In this document: positions 45,113 to 54,647 of the stretch, one piece after another
Layout: each line of letters begins with the position of its first letter
Position numbering within the stretch: the stretch's first letter is position 1
Program-made: the position numbers and the translations under genes
Notes under the pieces: generated by a model
Database searches by the model: none
What the model was told of the DNA's origin: nothing
The model's input: the letters and a program-made list of their open reading frames with translations, nothing else
From: Alphaproteobacteria bacterium
GTDB taxonomy: Bacteria; Pseudomonadota; Alphaproteobacteria; Bin65
Direction: 5' to 3'
DNA: 64,000 nt
Assembly: GCA_022819985.1 (NCBI GenBank)
Contig: JAJEGH010000001.1
Coordinates: forward strand, 1-64,000

Positions 45113-47461
45113 TCAGCTCTGGCCTATTACCACATCGTGATCCCTGGCGTAACCGGCAAGCCGATTACGCAACGAATGCTCGCCGGCGCCGAGCAGCCGG
45201 CCGGCGAAATCCTCCAGCCTGCCGACGTCCAGACTGCGCACCATCGCCTTGACCGGGCCGATGGCGGCCGCCGACATGGAAAGCCGCCGGACGCCGAGTC
45301 CGATCAGAGCCATGGCCTCCAGCGGCACGCCCGCCATTTCCCCGCATACCGTCAGCGGCACACCCGCACCGCCGCGCGCCGCACGGCAATGTTCCACGAT
45401 CTGCCGCACCATCGCAAGGAAAGCCGGCGACAGCGAATCGTAGCGGCCGGAGAGCCGCGGATTGCCCCGGTCACTGGCGAACATGAACTGAAGCAGGTCG
45501 TTGCTGCCGAGCGAAACGAAGTCGGCCCGCTCGACCAGCGCGGGCAACTGCCAGACCAGCGCGGGCACCTCGAGCATAACGCCGACAGACAGCCTTTCCG
45601 GCAGCAGGTTGCCGCCCGCCCGGGCCCGGTCCAGTTCCATATCGACGAGGCCGCGCGCGGTTTCGAATTCCGCCAGGTCGGAAATCATCGGGAACATCAG
45701 GTCGAGCGACCGCCCGGCCGTCGCCCGGATCATGGCGCGCAGCTGGTGGCGCAGAATGGCCGGCCGGTCCAGGCCGATCCGGATGGCTCGCCAGCCCATC
45801 GCGGGGTTGTCGTCCTTCGGTTCGCGCAGATAGGGCAGCGCCTTGTCGCCGCCGATATCCAGAGTGCGGAAAACGACGGGCGCGCCTTCCGCCGCCGCCA
45901 GGACGCGCATGTAGATTTCCGCCTGCTCGCCGACATCGGGAAAGCTCTGGCGGACCATGAACGGGATTTCGGTGCGGTACAGGCCGACGCCGTCCACCCC
46001 GTGGGCGGAAAAGTCGTTCAATTCGACCAGCAGCCCGGCGTTCTGGTTGAGGGAAATGCGCACACCGTCCCGGCTGACCGGCTCGACATCGTGCAGCGCG
46101 GCATAGAGCGCCCGGCGCTTCGCCCGGTCGCGCACGCCGGTTTCGAACAGGGTGCGGACATTCTCCGTCGGCCGCACGAACACCTGGGCGTTGTCGGCGT
46201 CGAGGATGACCGGGTCGCCCGCTTCGACGCGGCCGAGGCAGCCGGCGACCCGGCCGATGACCGGGATATCCATCGCCCGGGCCATGATGGCGACATGGGC
46301 GCTGGGCGAGCCCTCCTCCAGAACGATCCCGCACAGCCGGCCGGCATCGTAGTCCAGCAATTCGGCGGGGCCCAGGTTGCGGGCAAAGACGATCATCCGT
46401 TCCGCCACCGGCTTGTCGGGCGGTGCGGGAGCATCGCTGGAGGCCGAAAGATGCTGCAGCAGACGGTTGCCGAGATCGTCGAAATCCGCCATCCGGGCGC
46501 GCAGATAAGGATCCTGGATTGCCGCCATGCGTGCGCTCGTCGCCTCCTGGACCTTGGCGACGGCAGCATCGGCGGTCAGCCCCTCGCCGATCGCCTCGCG
46601 GATACGGCGCTGCCAGCCCCGGTCTTCGGCGATCAGGCGGTAAGTTTCGAGGATCTCCCGGCTTTCGGAACCGCTCTCCAGCCGGTCGTCCGACAGCATG
46701 ACGTCCAGCGCGTCGTACATCGACGCCAGCGCCGCGTTGAGCCTCTCCTCTTCGAGCTCCGGGTCTTCGGCCACGACATTGACGATGCGCGGCCGGTCGC
46801 GATGGATGACGGCCTCGCCGGTCGCCGGACCGCCGTGCAGCTTCAGCCCGGTCAGGCGCAGGGGCAGCAACGCGATGCCGTCGGCCTCGCGCAGTTCGTC
46901 CCGGCTGACCAGATCGCCGGACCCGACCATCTCCGCCACGACCATGGCCACGGTCTGGAGGGTCTCGACCTCTTCGTCGGTATAATGGCGCCGGGTCCGG
47001 TTCTGGACGGCGAGAACGCCGACGACGCGGCTGTTGCGCAGCACCGGCACGCCCATCATCGAATGGTAGATTTCCTCGCCGGTTTCCGGCCGGTAGGCGA
47101 AGCCGGGATGGGCCTGGGCGTCGGACAGCGCGATCGGCCGGGCGCGCGCGGCGACGTCGCCGATCACGCCCTCGCCGATGCGCAGGCGGGTCTTGTGGAC
47201 CGCCGCCTTGTTCAGCCCTTCGGTGGCATAGAGTTCCAGCACGTCGCCGGCGCGCCGCAGATAGAGCGAGCACACCTCGGCCACCATGTTGGCGGCGATC
47301 AGGGCGACGATCCTGTCGAGCCGCGCCTGGTTCGAAATCGTCCGGGCGCCGGCCATGACATCGCGGATGCGCCGGAGCAGCCGCCGGATGTCCGACAGCC
47401 CGCTGGCCGGCAGCCGCGGCGGCGCGCTCATGCCGTCGGTCGATCCGGGCAGTTCGGTCAT
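45113..47461 (-). CDS. ptsP: Phosphoenolpyruvate-protein phosphotransferase PtsP (EI-Ntr) with GAF domain
   Basis: A 782-residue enzyme I of the nitrogen PTS. An N-terminal GAF domain (about 45-180) precedes an EI domain with the phospho-His389 in EEGSPSAHVAIMARAMDIP. The C-terminal PEP-binding barrel has VGLYRTEIPFM, FRTLDIGGDKALPYL, LGSNDLLQF and the active Cys in TVCGEMAG. It transfers phosphate from PEP to HPr. With the HPr and EIIA at 34-35 kb it makes a regulatory phosphorelay. The GAF domain senses glutamine in related proteins. It sits between lysC and the rodZ-like gene. Confidence 0.94.
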   Translation of the reverse strand: MTELPGSTDGMSAPPRLPASGLSDIRRLLRRIRDVMAGARTISNQARLDRIVALIAANMVAEVCSLYLRRAGDVLELYATEGLNKAAVHKTRLRIGEGVIGDVAARARPIALSDAQAHPGFAYRPETGEEIYHSMMGVPVLRNSRVVGVLAVQNRTRRHYTDEEVETLQTVAMVVAEMVGSGDLVSRDELREADGIALLPLRLTGLKLHGGPATGEAVIHRDRPRIVNVVAEDPELEEERLNAALASMYDALDVMLSDDRLESGSESREILETYRLIAEDRGWQRRIREAIGEGLTADAAVAKVQEATSARMAAIQDPYLRARMADFDDLGNRLLQHLSASSDAPAPPDKPVAERMIVFARNLGPAELLDYDAGRLCGIVLEEGSPSAHVAIMARAMDIPVIGRVAGCLGRVEAGDPVILDADNAQVFVRPTENVRTLFETGVRDRAKRRALYAALHDVEPVSRDGVRISLNQNAGLLVELNDFSAHGVDGVGLYRTEIPFMVRQSFPDVGEQAEIYMRVLAAAEGAPVVFRTLDIGGDKALPYLREPKDDNPAMGWRAIRIGLDRPAILRHQLRAMIRATAGRSLDLMFPMISDLAEFETARGLVDMELDRARAGGNLLPERLSVGVMLEVPALVWQLPALVERADFVSLGSNDLLQFMFASDRGNPRLSGRYDSLSPAFLAMVRQIVEHCRAARGGAGVPLTVCGEMAGVPLEAMALIGLGVRRLSMSAAAIGPVKAMVRSLDVGRLEDFAGRLLGAGEHSLRNRLAGYARDHDVVIGQS

Positions 47462-47548
47462 GGCAGGACCGCTTCCTTTCCCGCTTCCCCGGCCATTCGG
47501 CCCGGCCCCGGCGCTCGCCGGCCGGGCGGCGCGGCGCGGACCGGCCGG

Positions 47549-48769
47549 CTACATCGCGTCCAGGCCGTAGGCCGAATGCAGCGCGCGCAGCGCCAGTTCG
47601 GTATATTCCTCGGCGATCAGGACGCTCACCTTGATTTCGGACGTCGAGATCACCTGGATGTTGATGCCCTTTTCAGCCAGGGTCCTGAACATCCGCTGAG
47701 CGACGCCGGCATGGCTGCGCATGCCCACGCCGATCACCGACACCTTCACGACATTGGCGTCGTGGTCGAGCCGGGCGTAGCCGATCGCGTCGCGAGATCG
47801 CTTTATGGCGTCGATGGCGCGCTGATGGTCGCCCTCCGGCACGGTGAAGGTGATGTCCGTCTCTTCGCCGTCTTCCGAAACGTTCTGGACGATCATATCG
47901 ACATTGATCATCGCGTCGGCAAGAGGCCCGAAGATGGCGGCGGCCACGCCCGGCTTGTCGGCGACCCGCGCGACGGTGATCTTGGCCTCGTCGCGGCTGT
48001 AGGCGATGCCGCTGATGATTTCCTGTTCCACGATCTCGTCCTCGTCCACGACCAGCGTCCCCGGCACGTCCTCGAAGGAGGACAGAACCTGGATGCGCAC
48101 ATGGTGCTTCATGCCCATTTCGACGGCCCGGGTCTGCAGCACCTTCGCGCCCTGGGACGCGCTTTCCAGCATTTCCTCGTAGGTGATCCGCTCCAGCTTG
48201 CGCGCCTTCGCCACAATGCGCGGATCGCAGGTATAGACGCCGTCGACATCGGTAAAGATATCGCAGCGGTCGGCGTTCAGCGCCGCGGCCAGTGCAACCG
48301 CGGAAGTGTCGGAGCCGCCGCGGCCCAGCGTGGTGATGCGGCCGTCGGGCGATATGCCCTGGAAGCCCGGCACGATGGCGACGCGCCCGGCCGCCAGATC
48401 CGCTTCCAGCGCGGCGGTATCGATGGTTTCGATACGCGCCTTGGCGTGAGCGCCGTCGGTCCGTATCGGCAATTGCCAGCTGGTCCAGGAGCGCGCGGGA
48501 ACGCCCAGTTCCCCGAGCACGATCGCCAGCAGGCCGATCGTGACCTGCTCGCCGGCCGAGACCACGACATCGTATTCGCGGGGGTCGGCCGCCGGCGCTG
48601 CCTCGCGGGTCCAGGCAACGAGCTGGTCGGTCGTTCCCGCCATCGCCGACAGGACGACCGCCACCTCGTTGCCGGCCGCCGCTTCGCGCTGCACCCGCGC
48701 CGCGACATTGCGGATGCGCTCGATGTCGCCGACGGAGGTGCCGCCGAATTTCTGAACGATGCGCGCCAT
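47549..48769 (-). CDS. lysC: Aspartate kinase
   Basis: A 406-residue enzyme phosphorylating aspartate, the entry to lysine, threonine, methionine and diaminopimelate synthesis. The N-terminal signature is VQKFGGTSVGDIERI, and the ATP/aspartate region has RGGSDTSAVALAAAL and FTDVDGVYT. Two ACT regulatory domains lie C-terminal (about 265-335 and 345-406), the second with VSVIGVGMRSHAGVA. It is likely feedback-inhibited by lysine and/or threonine. It is transcribed divergently from ubiG and is upstream of ptsP. Confidence 0.94.
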   Translation of the reverse strand: MARIVQKFGGTSVGDIERIRNVAARVQREAAAGNEVAVVLSAMAGTTDQLVAWTREAAPAADPREYDVVVSAGEQVTIGLLAIVLGELGVPARSWTSWQLPIRTDGAHAKARIETIDTAALEADLAAGRVAIVPGFQGISPDGRITTLGRGGSDTSAVALAAALNADRCDIFTDVDGVYTCDPRIVAKARKLERITYEEMLESASQGAKVLQTRAVEMGMKHHVRIQVLSSFEDVPGTLVVDEDEIVEQEIISGIAYSRDEAKITVARVADKPGVAAAIFGPLADAMINVDMIVQNVSEDGEETDITFTVPEGDHQRAIDAIKRSRDAIGYARLDHDANVVKVSVIGVGMRSHAGVAQRMFRTLAEKGINIQVISTSEIKVSVLIAEEYTELALRALHSAYGLDAM

Positions 48770-48876
48770 CGGAAATCCCGGGGTAAGGCGGACGGAACGG
48801 GCAGGGTCCGGTCGTTTGCCGCCGGTCTGGCGCGCCCTACATATGGGGGCGTCTGGATCAGGGCAACCGGGGCGTC

Positions 48877-49662
48877 ATGGCCCGAACACCGAAACATCGC
48901 CGCAGCGAAGCCCCGCCGCCGGGCGCAACCGGCGCGACCGTCGACGAAGCCGAGATCGCGCGCTTCGCCGCCCTGGCCGGAGAATGGTGGGATCCGCGCG
49001 GCCGGTTCGCGCCGCTGCATCGCATGAACCCGGCGCGGCTGCGCCCGATCCGCGATGCGATCTGCCGCAATTTCGGGCGCGATCCGAAGGGCGCGCGCCC
49101 GTTCGAAGGCCTGGGCATTGTCGACCTCGGCTGCGGCGGCGGCCTGGTTTGCGAGCCGATGGCCCGGCTGGGCGCCGATGTGACCGGGATCGACGCCGGG
49201 TCCGAAGCCGTCGAAATCGCCCGCGCCCACGCCGCGCAATCCGGCCTCGCCATCGACTACCGGCACGATACGGCCGAAGCGCTGGCCGGGGACGGCGAGA
49301 CGTTCGACATCGTGCTGAATCTGGAGGTCGTCGAGCATGTGTCGGACGTCGGCGCCTTCATGGCGGCGGCCAGCGCCCTGGTGAAGCCGGGCGGCCTCCA
49401 GATCGTCGCTACGCTCAACCGCACGCTGCGGTCGATGGCGCTGGGTGTCGTGGCGGCGGAATACGTCCTGCGCTGGGTTCCGCCCGGCACCCACGACTGG
49501 CGCAAATTCCTGCGGCCGTCGGAGGTCGCGGCGCATCTGCGGGCGGCCGGTTTGAGCGTCGAGCGCACCATCGGCCTGACCTACAGCCCGTTGACCGACA
49601 GCTGGCGGGAGAGCGGCGACCTCGGCGTCAACTATATGATGGTGGCACAGAGGGCCGCTTGA
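48877..49662 (+). CDS. ubiG: 3-demethylubiquinone/2-polyprenyl-6-hydroxyphenol O-methyltransferase
   Basis: A 261-residue SAM-dependent methyltransferase catalysing two O-methylations of ubiquinone synthesis. The SAM motif is GIVDLGCGGGLV (about 86-97), followed by VTGIDAGSEAVEIAR. The N-terminal EIARFAALAGEWWDPRGRFAPLH is diagnostic of UbiG. The C-terminus has the GTHDWRKFLRPSE and DLGVNYM segments. The ATG at 48877 lies 107 bases from the divergent lysC start. An N-terminal Pro/Ala stretch of about 20 residues is longer than in E. coli UbiG. Confidence 0.93.
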   Translation: MARTPKHRRSEAPPPGATGATVDEAEIARFAALAGEWWDPRGRFAPLHRMNPARLRPIRDAICRNFGRDPKGARPFEGLGIVDLGCGGGLVCEPMARLGADVTGIDAGSEAVEIARAHAAQSGLAIDYRHDTAEALAGDGETFDIVLNLEVVEHVSDVGAFMAAASALVKPGGLQIVATLNRTLRSMALGVVAAEYVLRWVPPGTHDWRKFLRPSEVAAHLRAAGLSVERTIGLTYSPLTDSWRESGDLGVNYMMVAQRAA

Positions 49663-49734
49663 ACGGCGAAGACCGGCCGGCCGGCAGATCGGATTTCCGG
49701 CCCGGCCGACGCCCGGCGCCGAAAGCGGGCGGGA

Positions 49735-52700
49735 TCACTCCGCCGGTGCGGGGACGGCGTCGGGCGCAGCGACGCGCGGGCGGAAGGTGCGGACGACCAG
49801 GGCCAGCAGCGACGGAATGATCAGCAGGGTCAGCACGGCCGAGAGCGCAAGGCCGCCGAGCACGACCGAACCGAGCCCGCGATAGAGTTCCGAGCCGGCG
49901 CCGGGGAACAGGACGAGCGGCGCCATGCCGATCACGCTGGTCATGGTCGACATGAAGATCGGCCGCATCCGGTTGCGGGTCGCCACGAGGATGGCGCTTC
50001 GCGGGTTCATCCCGTGGTCTCGGGCCAGGCGGAGCGTCCCGTCGACCAGCAGGATTGCGTTGTTGACCACCGTGCCGATCAGGATGACGAAGCCGAGCAG
50101 CGTCAGCATGTCGAGCGGCTGGCGGACATACTCGTTCAGCAGGGCGAGGCCGAGGATGCCGCCGGCGGTCGCCAGGGGCACCGAGAAGATGATGATCAGG
50201 GGATAGAGGAAGCTCTCGAACAGGACGGCCATCACCAGATAGACGATGATGACCGCCATCAGGAGCTGCCAGACCATGGCGTTCCAGGTGCGTGTCAGCT
50301 GGTCCGCCTCGCCCGACAGGCTGATCTTCACGCCCTCCGGCAAGCCTTGGCTTTCGAGCGCCGGGATCACCTTCTGGCGCAGGATATCCATCGCGGCCTC
50401 GAGCGCGATCGCCTTGGTGGGGCTGATTTCCAGCGTGACCGTACGCGTGCGCTCGGTATGGCGGATTTCGGTGGCGCCGGATGTGACATCGACCTGCGCC
50501 AGCGAGCGGACCGGCACGATTTTGCCGGACGGCGTCACGACGGGAATGCTCTCGATTCCCTGCGTCGTCCGGATGCCGCGTTTCGGGCCGGTCAGCATCA
50601 GGTCCGTGCGCCGGCCGCCGACGGTGACCTGGGCGACGCGCAGGCCGTCGTTGAAAGCGTCGATGGTCGCCGCCAGGTCGCGCGCATGGACGCCGGCTTC
50701 GTCGAGCCGGGTCCGGTTCGGGGTCACCTTGACTTCCGGCGCGCCCAGGCTGAGGCCGGGTCGCGGCCGGACCTGCGTGCCGCCGCTGCGCGGCAGGAAA
50801 CGGTTGATCAGGAAGAAGGCCTGCTGCGCCACTTCGAGATTCCGCGCCAGTTCCGGTCCCGAAACATCGAAATTGATGATGCGGCCGCCGCCGATGCCCC
50901 GGCCGAACAGCGAAGGCTGGAAGGTCCGGCCGAAGGTGCCGGGCTCCTTGCGCAGGGTTCTCTGGATAATCGGAATCAACTCGCCGGCGCGGTTCGGATC
51001 GGCCGCAGCGGCGCCGACCACCGTCAACGTGTTGCGGGCGACGAAGAAAAAGCGCGAAATCTGCGGCGGTCCCCGGGGCGCCTCGCTGCTCTCGTTCAGA
51101 CCGAACCAGACGCCGAACCGTTCCGCCAGGGCGGCGACCCCCGACACGCGCTTCTGCACGACGGTGCCTTCGGGGGCGAGATAGGGCCGCAGTTCCGCCT
51201 CCACGCTGCGCGCGATTTCGGTCACCGTGTCCAGATTGTAGCCCGGCGGCGGCAACGACAGGGCAATGACCAGGTTGCGGTTGCCGGTCGGCAGATATTC
51301 CAGCTTCGGCAGCAGCTTCCACGTCGCGAAGGCCGTCCCGCCGCACACCGTTACCGCCACCAGGAAGGCCAGGATGCGGTAGGACACGACCAGTTCGGTG
51401 AACTTCAGGATGAGCCAGGCGAAAAGCCGGGCGAAATGATCGATTCCGGGCAGGGGCAGGCGAAACGGCGCAGAAGCCGGCGCCTGGCCCGTCTCGTTCG
51501 CCGGCGCCGCCGCTGCCGGCCTGCGCCGGCGGCGCGACGATCGCGACGCCCGGCGGGTCGGCAGCAGCCAGTTGGCCAGCGCCGGGATCAGGGTGACGGC
51601 GACCAGCAGGGACAGGATGACCGAGACCGAAATGGCGACCGCGATATCGCGGAACAGCTGGCCGACCTCCAGTTCCAGCACCAGGATCGGAATGAACACC
51701 ATCACCGTGGTCAGCGCCGAGACCAGGATTGCGCCCCACACCTGGCTCGCCCCTTCGTAGGCGGCCTGCCGGATCGGTTTGCCCTGTTCCTTCAGGCGGT
51801 AGATGTTTTCCAACACGACGATAGCGGCGTCGACGACCATGCCGACGGCAAAGGCGATGCCGGCGAGCGAGATGACGTTGATCGAACGGCCGAGCGCCGC
51901 CATGGCGACGAAGGAGCCGATGACCGACACCGGAATCGCCAGCGATATCACCAGCGTCGCCCGCGGCGAGCGCAGAAAGAGCAGCAGGATCAATGCCGCC
52001 AGCAGGCCGCCGACCCAGATATTCTGCGTCACCAGCGCGATGGCGGAATGGATATAGTCGGTCTCGTCATAGACCTGGTCGGCGTGCAGGCCGGCCGGGT
52101 TCAGGACCGTCCGGTTGAGTTCCGCGACCTTCGTACGGACCCGCTCCATCACCTCGATGACGTTGGCCCCGGTGTCGCGCAGGACATTGAACACCAGGGC
52201 CGGATGGCCGCTGGCGCGAATGCTCGCCGTCGGGTCCTTGTAGCCGAACCGGACATCCGCGATATCGCCCAGGGTGACCCGGGCGACGCGTCCCGTCGCC
52301 TTGTCCTCGATCGTGCGGATGAGCACGCTTCGCGCCGCGCTCGTTGCGGTCAGTTCGCCTTCGAAGCGCACGACGTAGCGCCGCTTGCCTTCGTTCACCT
52401 CCCCGGCGGACAGCGCGATGTTGGCGCGCTGCAGGGCGGCGACGACCGCCGGAATGGTCAGGCCGTATTTCGCCATCTCCCCCGGCTGCACGACGATACG
52501 CAGCTCCTTCGCACTGCCGCCGTAGAAATTGGTTCCGGAAACGCCTTCGAGACGCTCCATGCGTTCGATGACGAAATCCTCGATGAAATCGCCATAGGTA
52601 TGGACCGGGCGGTTGTTGCCCTTGCGCCGGGTGATAACGAACCAGGCGATAGGGTTGTCTTCCGAGCCCCGGGTCTGGATTTGCGGCCGTTGCGCCTCTT

Positions 52701-53058
52701 CCGGATAGCCGATGACCCGGTCGAGCCGGTTGGCGACCAGCAGGATGGCCCGGTCCATGTTCTGGCCGATCTGGAATTCGAGCGTGATCCGGGATCTTCC
52801 GGTCGATGCGGTCGAAACGACCCGCTCGACCCCCTCGACCCCTTTCAGGACTTCCTCCTGCCGGTTCAGGATTTCCCGCTCGATCTCGGCCGGGGCGGCG
52901 CCGGGCCACCGCGTCGTGATCGACAGGTTGGGCTTGCGGACGTCCGGCGTCAGCTGGATCGGAATCTGCTGCAGCGCCACATAGCCGAACATGACGATCA
53001 TCAGGACGCCGGCAATGACCGCAACCGGCCGTTCCAGCGCTATTCGGATCAGATTCAC
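49735..53058 (-). CDS. RND efflux pump inner-membrane transporter, AcrB/MexB-like
   Basis: A 1107-residue HAE1-type RND transporter with twelve membrane helices in two halves. The N-terminal start is IRIALERPVAVIAGVLMIVMFGYVALQQIP in separated parts. The periplasmic porter parts (RWPGAAPAEIEREI, LEFQIGQNMDRA) and the mid-protein AIPVSVIGSFVAMAALG and VGMVVDAAIVVLENIYR motif are present. A basic linker with an Arg cluster (about residue 510-520) follows the fifth or sixth helix. It exports drugs, solvents or metals using the proton gradient. It is encoded one base downstream of its membrane fusion protein. No outer-membrane factor gene is adjacent. Confidence 0.93.
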   Translation of the reverse strand: MNLIRIALERPVAVIAGVLMIVMFGYVALQQIPIQLTPDVRKPNLSITTRWPGAAPAEIEREILNRQEEVLKGVEGVERVVSTASTGRSRITLEFQIGQNMDRAILLVANRLDRVIGYPEEAQRPQIQTRGSEDNPIAWFVITRRKGNNRPVHTYGDFIEDFVIERMERLEGVSGTNFYGGSAKELRIVVQPGEMAKYGLTIPAVVAALQRANIALSAGEVNEGKRRYVVRFEGELTATSAARSVLIRTIEDKATGRVARVTLGDIADVRFGYKDPTASIRASGHPALVFNVLRDTGANVIEVMERVRTKVAELNRTVLNPAGLHADQVYDETDYIHSAIALVTQNIWVGGLLAALILLLFLRSPRATLVISLAIPVSVIGSFVAMAALGRSINVISLAGIAFAVGMVVDAAIVVLENIYRLKEQGKPIRQAAYEGASQVWGAILVSALTTVMVFIPILVLELEVGQLFRDIAVAISVSVILSLLVAVTLIPALANWLLPTRRASRSSRRRRRPAAAAPANETGQAPASAPFRLPLPGIDHFARLFAWLILKFTELVVSYRILAFLVAVTVCGGTAFATWKLLPKLEYLPTGNRNLVIALSLPPPGYNLDTVTEIARSVEAELRPYLAPEGTVVQKRVSGVAALAERFGVWFGLNESSEAPRGPPQISRFFFVARNTLTVVGAAAADPNRAGELIPIIQRTLRKEPGTFGRTFQPSLFGRGIGGGRIINFDVSGPELARNLEVAQQAFFLINRFLPRSGGTQVRPRPGLSLGAPEVKVTPNRTRLDEAGVHARDLAATIDAFNDGLRVAQVTVGGRRTDLMLTGPKRGIRTTQGIESIPVVTPSGKIVPVRSLAQVDVTSGATEIRHTERTRTVTLEISPTKAIALEAAMDILRQKVIPALESQGLPEGVKISLSGEADQLTRTWNAMVWQLLMAVIIVYLVMAVLFESFLYPLIIIFSVPLATAGGILGLALLNEYVRQPLDMLTLLGFVILIGTVVNNAILLVDGTLRLARDHGMNPRSAILVATRNRMRPIFMSTMTSVIGMAPLVLFPGAGSELYRGLGSVVLGGLALSAVLTLLIIPSLLALVVRTFRPRVAAPDAVPAPAE

Positions 53059-53059
53059 G

Positions 53060-54454
53060 TCAGTTCGCCGGGGGCCGCTCTGCCGGGCTGCGGTTTCCGG
53101 GACGGGTATTGGCGGCAGTGCCCATCAGCGGGCGATGGCGCACCGGCTGGCCCGGCCGCAGCCGTTCGTTGCCGCGCACAACCGTGACGTCGCCCGGCGC
53201 CAGGCCGGCCAGGACGACGAACCGCGTGCCGATAGCCGCGCCCAGCTCTACCATGCGCGGCACGGCGCGGCCGCCCTTGATCACGAAAACCATCCGCCGG
53301 TCGCCGCGATTGACGATCGCATCCTTGTGGACCGAAACCGCGACGCGGGCCGCGCCGACCGGCACATCGACCGTCAGCGACTGGTTGATCGACAAGCGCC
53401 CCTGCGGCGCCGCGCCCAGCGGCAGGAACCGGACCGCCTGGGTGCGCGTCAGCGCATTCTGCATCGGCAACACGGTCCGCACCCGGGCCTGGCGAGGCAC
53501 GCCGCCGTCGCGCAACCGGAAAGTGACGACCGTGCCGGGCCGCAGGCCGCGCAGGCGGTCGGCCGGCACATCGGCCTCGACTTCCACTTCGGTGTCGTTG
53601 AGCAGTTCGACGACCGCCGTGCCGTCTTTCAGGTAGGCGCCCAGCTCGGTCGCCTTGCGCACCACGACGCCGTCGTAGGGGGCGGTCACGACCGCGCCTT
53701 CGATCGCCAGCCGGACAAGCCGGACATTGGCCCGGGCCCGGGCGACGCGATGCACCGCCGTATCGTAGCGCGATCGGGCGAAGGCGGCGGACCGGTTGCT
53801 GCGCAATGCCTCGAACCGTTTCAGTTCCTGCTCGGCGAGCTTAAGTTCCGCCGATTCGTAGGCCAGGCGCGCTTCCGTCGAAGAAGTGTCCTGACGCGCC
53901 AGAACCTGGCCGCGTTTCACACGGTCGCCGATCGCGACATCGATCGCGACGACCGAGCCGGAAACCCGGGCGGCGACGACGCCCTTGCGGGTTGCGACGA
54001 TCCGCCCGATCACCGGTTCGGTCTGGGTCAGCGGGCCCTTGAGGACCCGGTCGACGCCGACGAACATCGGCGGCCGGCCGCCGCCGCCGGGACGCCCCTG
54101 CCTGCCCGGGCCGGGGCGGGCTCCGGGACCGGATCCGGAAGGGCCGCCGGCGCGGCGGCGCCCGTCCTGCCGGTCCGGACTGCCGGGTTTGCCGCCCCGG
54201 TTCGCACCCCAATCCGGCTTGGCTCCGCCGGGCGCATCGCCCCGCGGCCGGCCTTTTTGCCGGTCCCGCTTCCCGTCCCGCTGCCAGTCCTGTTTCTGGG
54301 TCTGCTTCTGGGCCTGCTTCTGAGCCTGGGGACCGGTACTGGCCTCGGCGGCGCCGGCTTCGGGCGTCACAGCGGCAAGGCAGAACAACGCCGCCGCTCC
54401 CATGAGCAGCGGACGCGCCGTACCGGCCCAGCGCGTTCTCGATGCCGAACTCAA
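53060..54454 (-). CDS. RND efflux periplasmic adaptor with long Gly/Arg-rich N-terminal linker
   Basis: A membrane fusion protein. The core (beta-barrel, lipoyl, alpha-hairpin) begins with KGVVAARVSGSVVAIDVAIGDRVKRGQVLARQD and ends with an MPMQNALTRTQ-type strand and DVTVVRGNERLRPGQPV. A signal peptide (GAAALFCLAAVTPEAGAAEA) is followed by about 85 residues of Gln/Lys repeats and Gly/Arg/Pro-rich sequence before the core, which is unusual. Start TTG 54454 gives an Arg-containing n-region; ATG 54403 is the alternative (447 residues). It links the RND pump to the outer membrane. Confidence 0.85.
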   Translation of the reverse strand: MSSASRTRWAGTARPLLMGAAALFCLAAVTPEAGAAEASTGPQAQKQAQKQTQKQDWQRDGKRDRQKGRPRGDAPGGAKPDWGANRGGKPGSPDRQDGRRRAGGPSGSGPGARPGPGRQGRPGGGGRPPMFVGVDRVLKGPLTQTEPVIGRIVATRKGVVAARVSGSVVAIDVAIGDRVKRGQVLARQDTSSTEARLAYESAELKLAEQELKRFEALRSNRSAAFARSRYDTAVHRVARARANVRLVRLAIEGAVVTAPYDGVVVRKATELGAYLKDGTAVVELLNDTEVEVEADVPADRLRGLRPGTVVTFRLRDGGVPRQARVRTVLPMQNALTRTQAVRFLPLGAAPQGRLSINQSLTVDVPVGAARVAVSVHKDAIVNRGDRRMVFVIKGGRAVPRMVELGAAIGTRFVVLAGLAPGDVTVVRGNERLRPGQPVRHRPLMGTAANTRPGNRSPAERPPAN

Positions 54455-54543
54455 GGCTCGGTTCCGTTCTCCATCCCCGGGCGCCGACTGAACGGTCTTA
54501 AGGCCTTGGCGGCACCCCGACCCTGCATGATATGGTGACAAGT

Positions 54544-54549
54544 TATAAT
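54544..54549 (+). promoter_or_regulatory. Consensus -10 box upstream of the HDAC-like gene
   Basis: TATAAT lies about 98 bases before the GTG at 54648, in the AT-richer part of the divergent region. No good -35 box at standard spacing was found (CTGCAT is 15 bases upstream). It could serve the HDAC-xseB-ispA-dxs run. Confidence 0.35.
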
Positions 54550-54647
54550 CGATCCACAGGAATCTTTCCGTAACCGGCGGCGCGGCGCGCAGTTCCGCAG
54601 GGTGCAGAACCGCCGGGGCCGGACAGTTTCGAGATTTCCGAGGGCGC

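Noticed and set aside
45047..49027. A very long plus-strand open frame opposite rodZ-like, ptsP and lysC
   Set aside because: It mirrors well-supported minus-strand genes. High GC content at third positions keeps antisense frames open, and the translation shows no family pattern.
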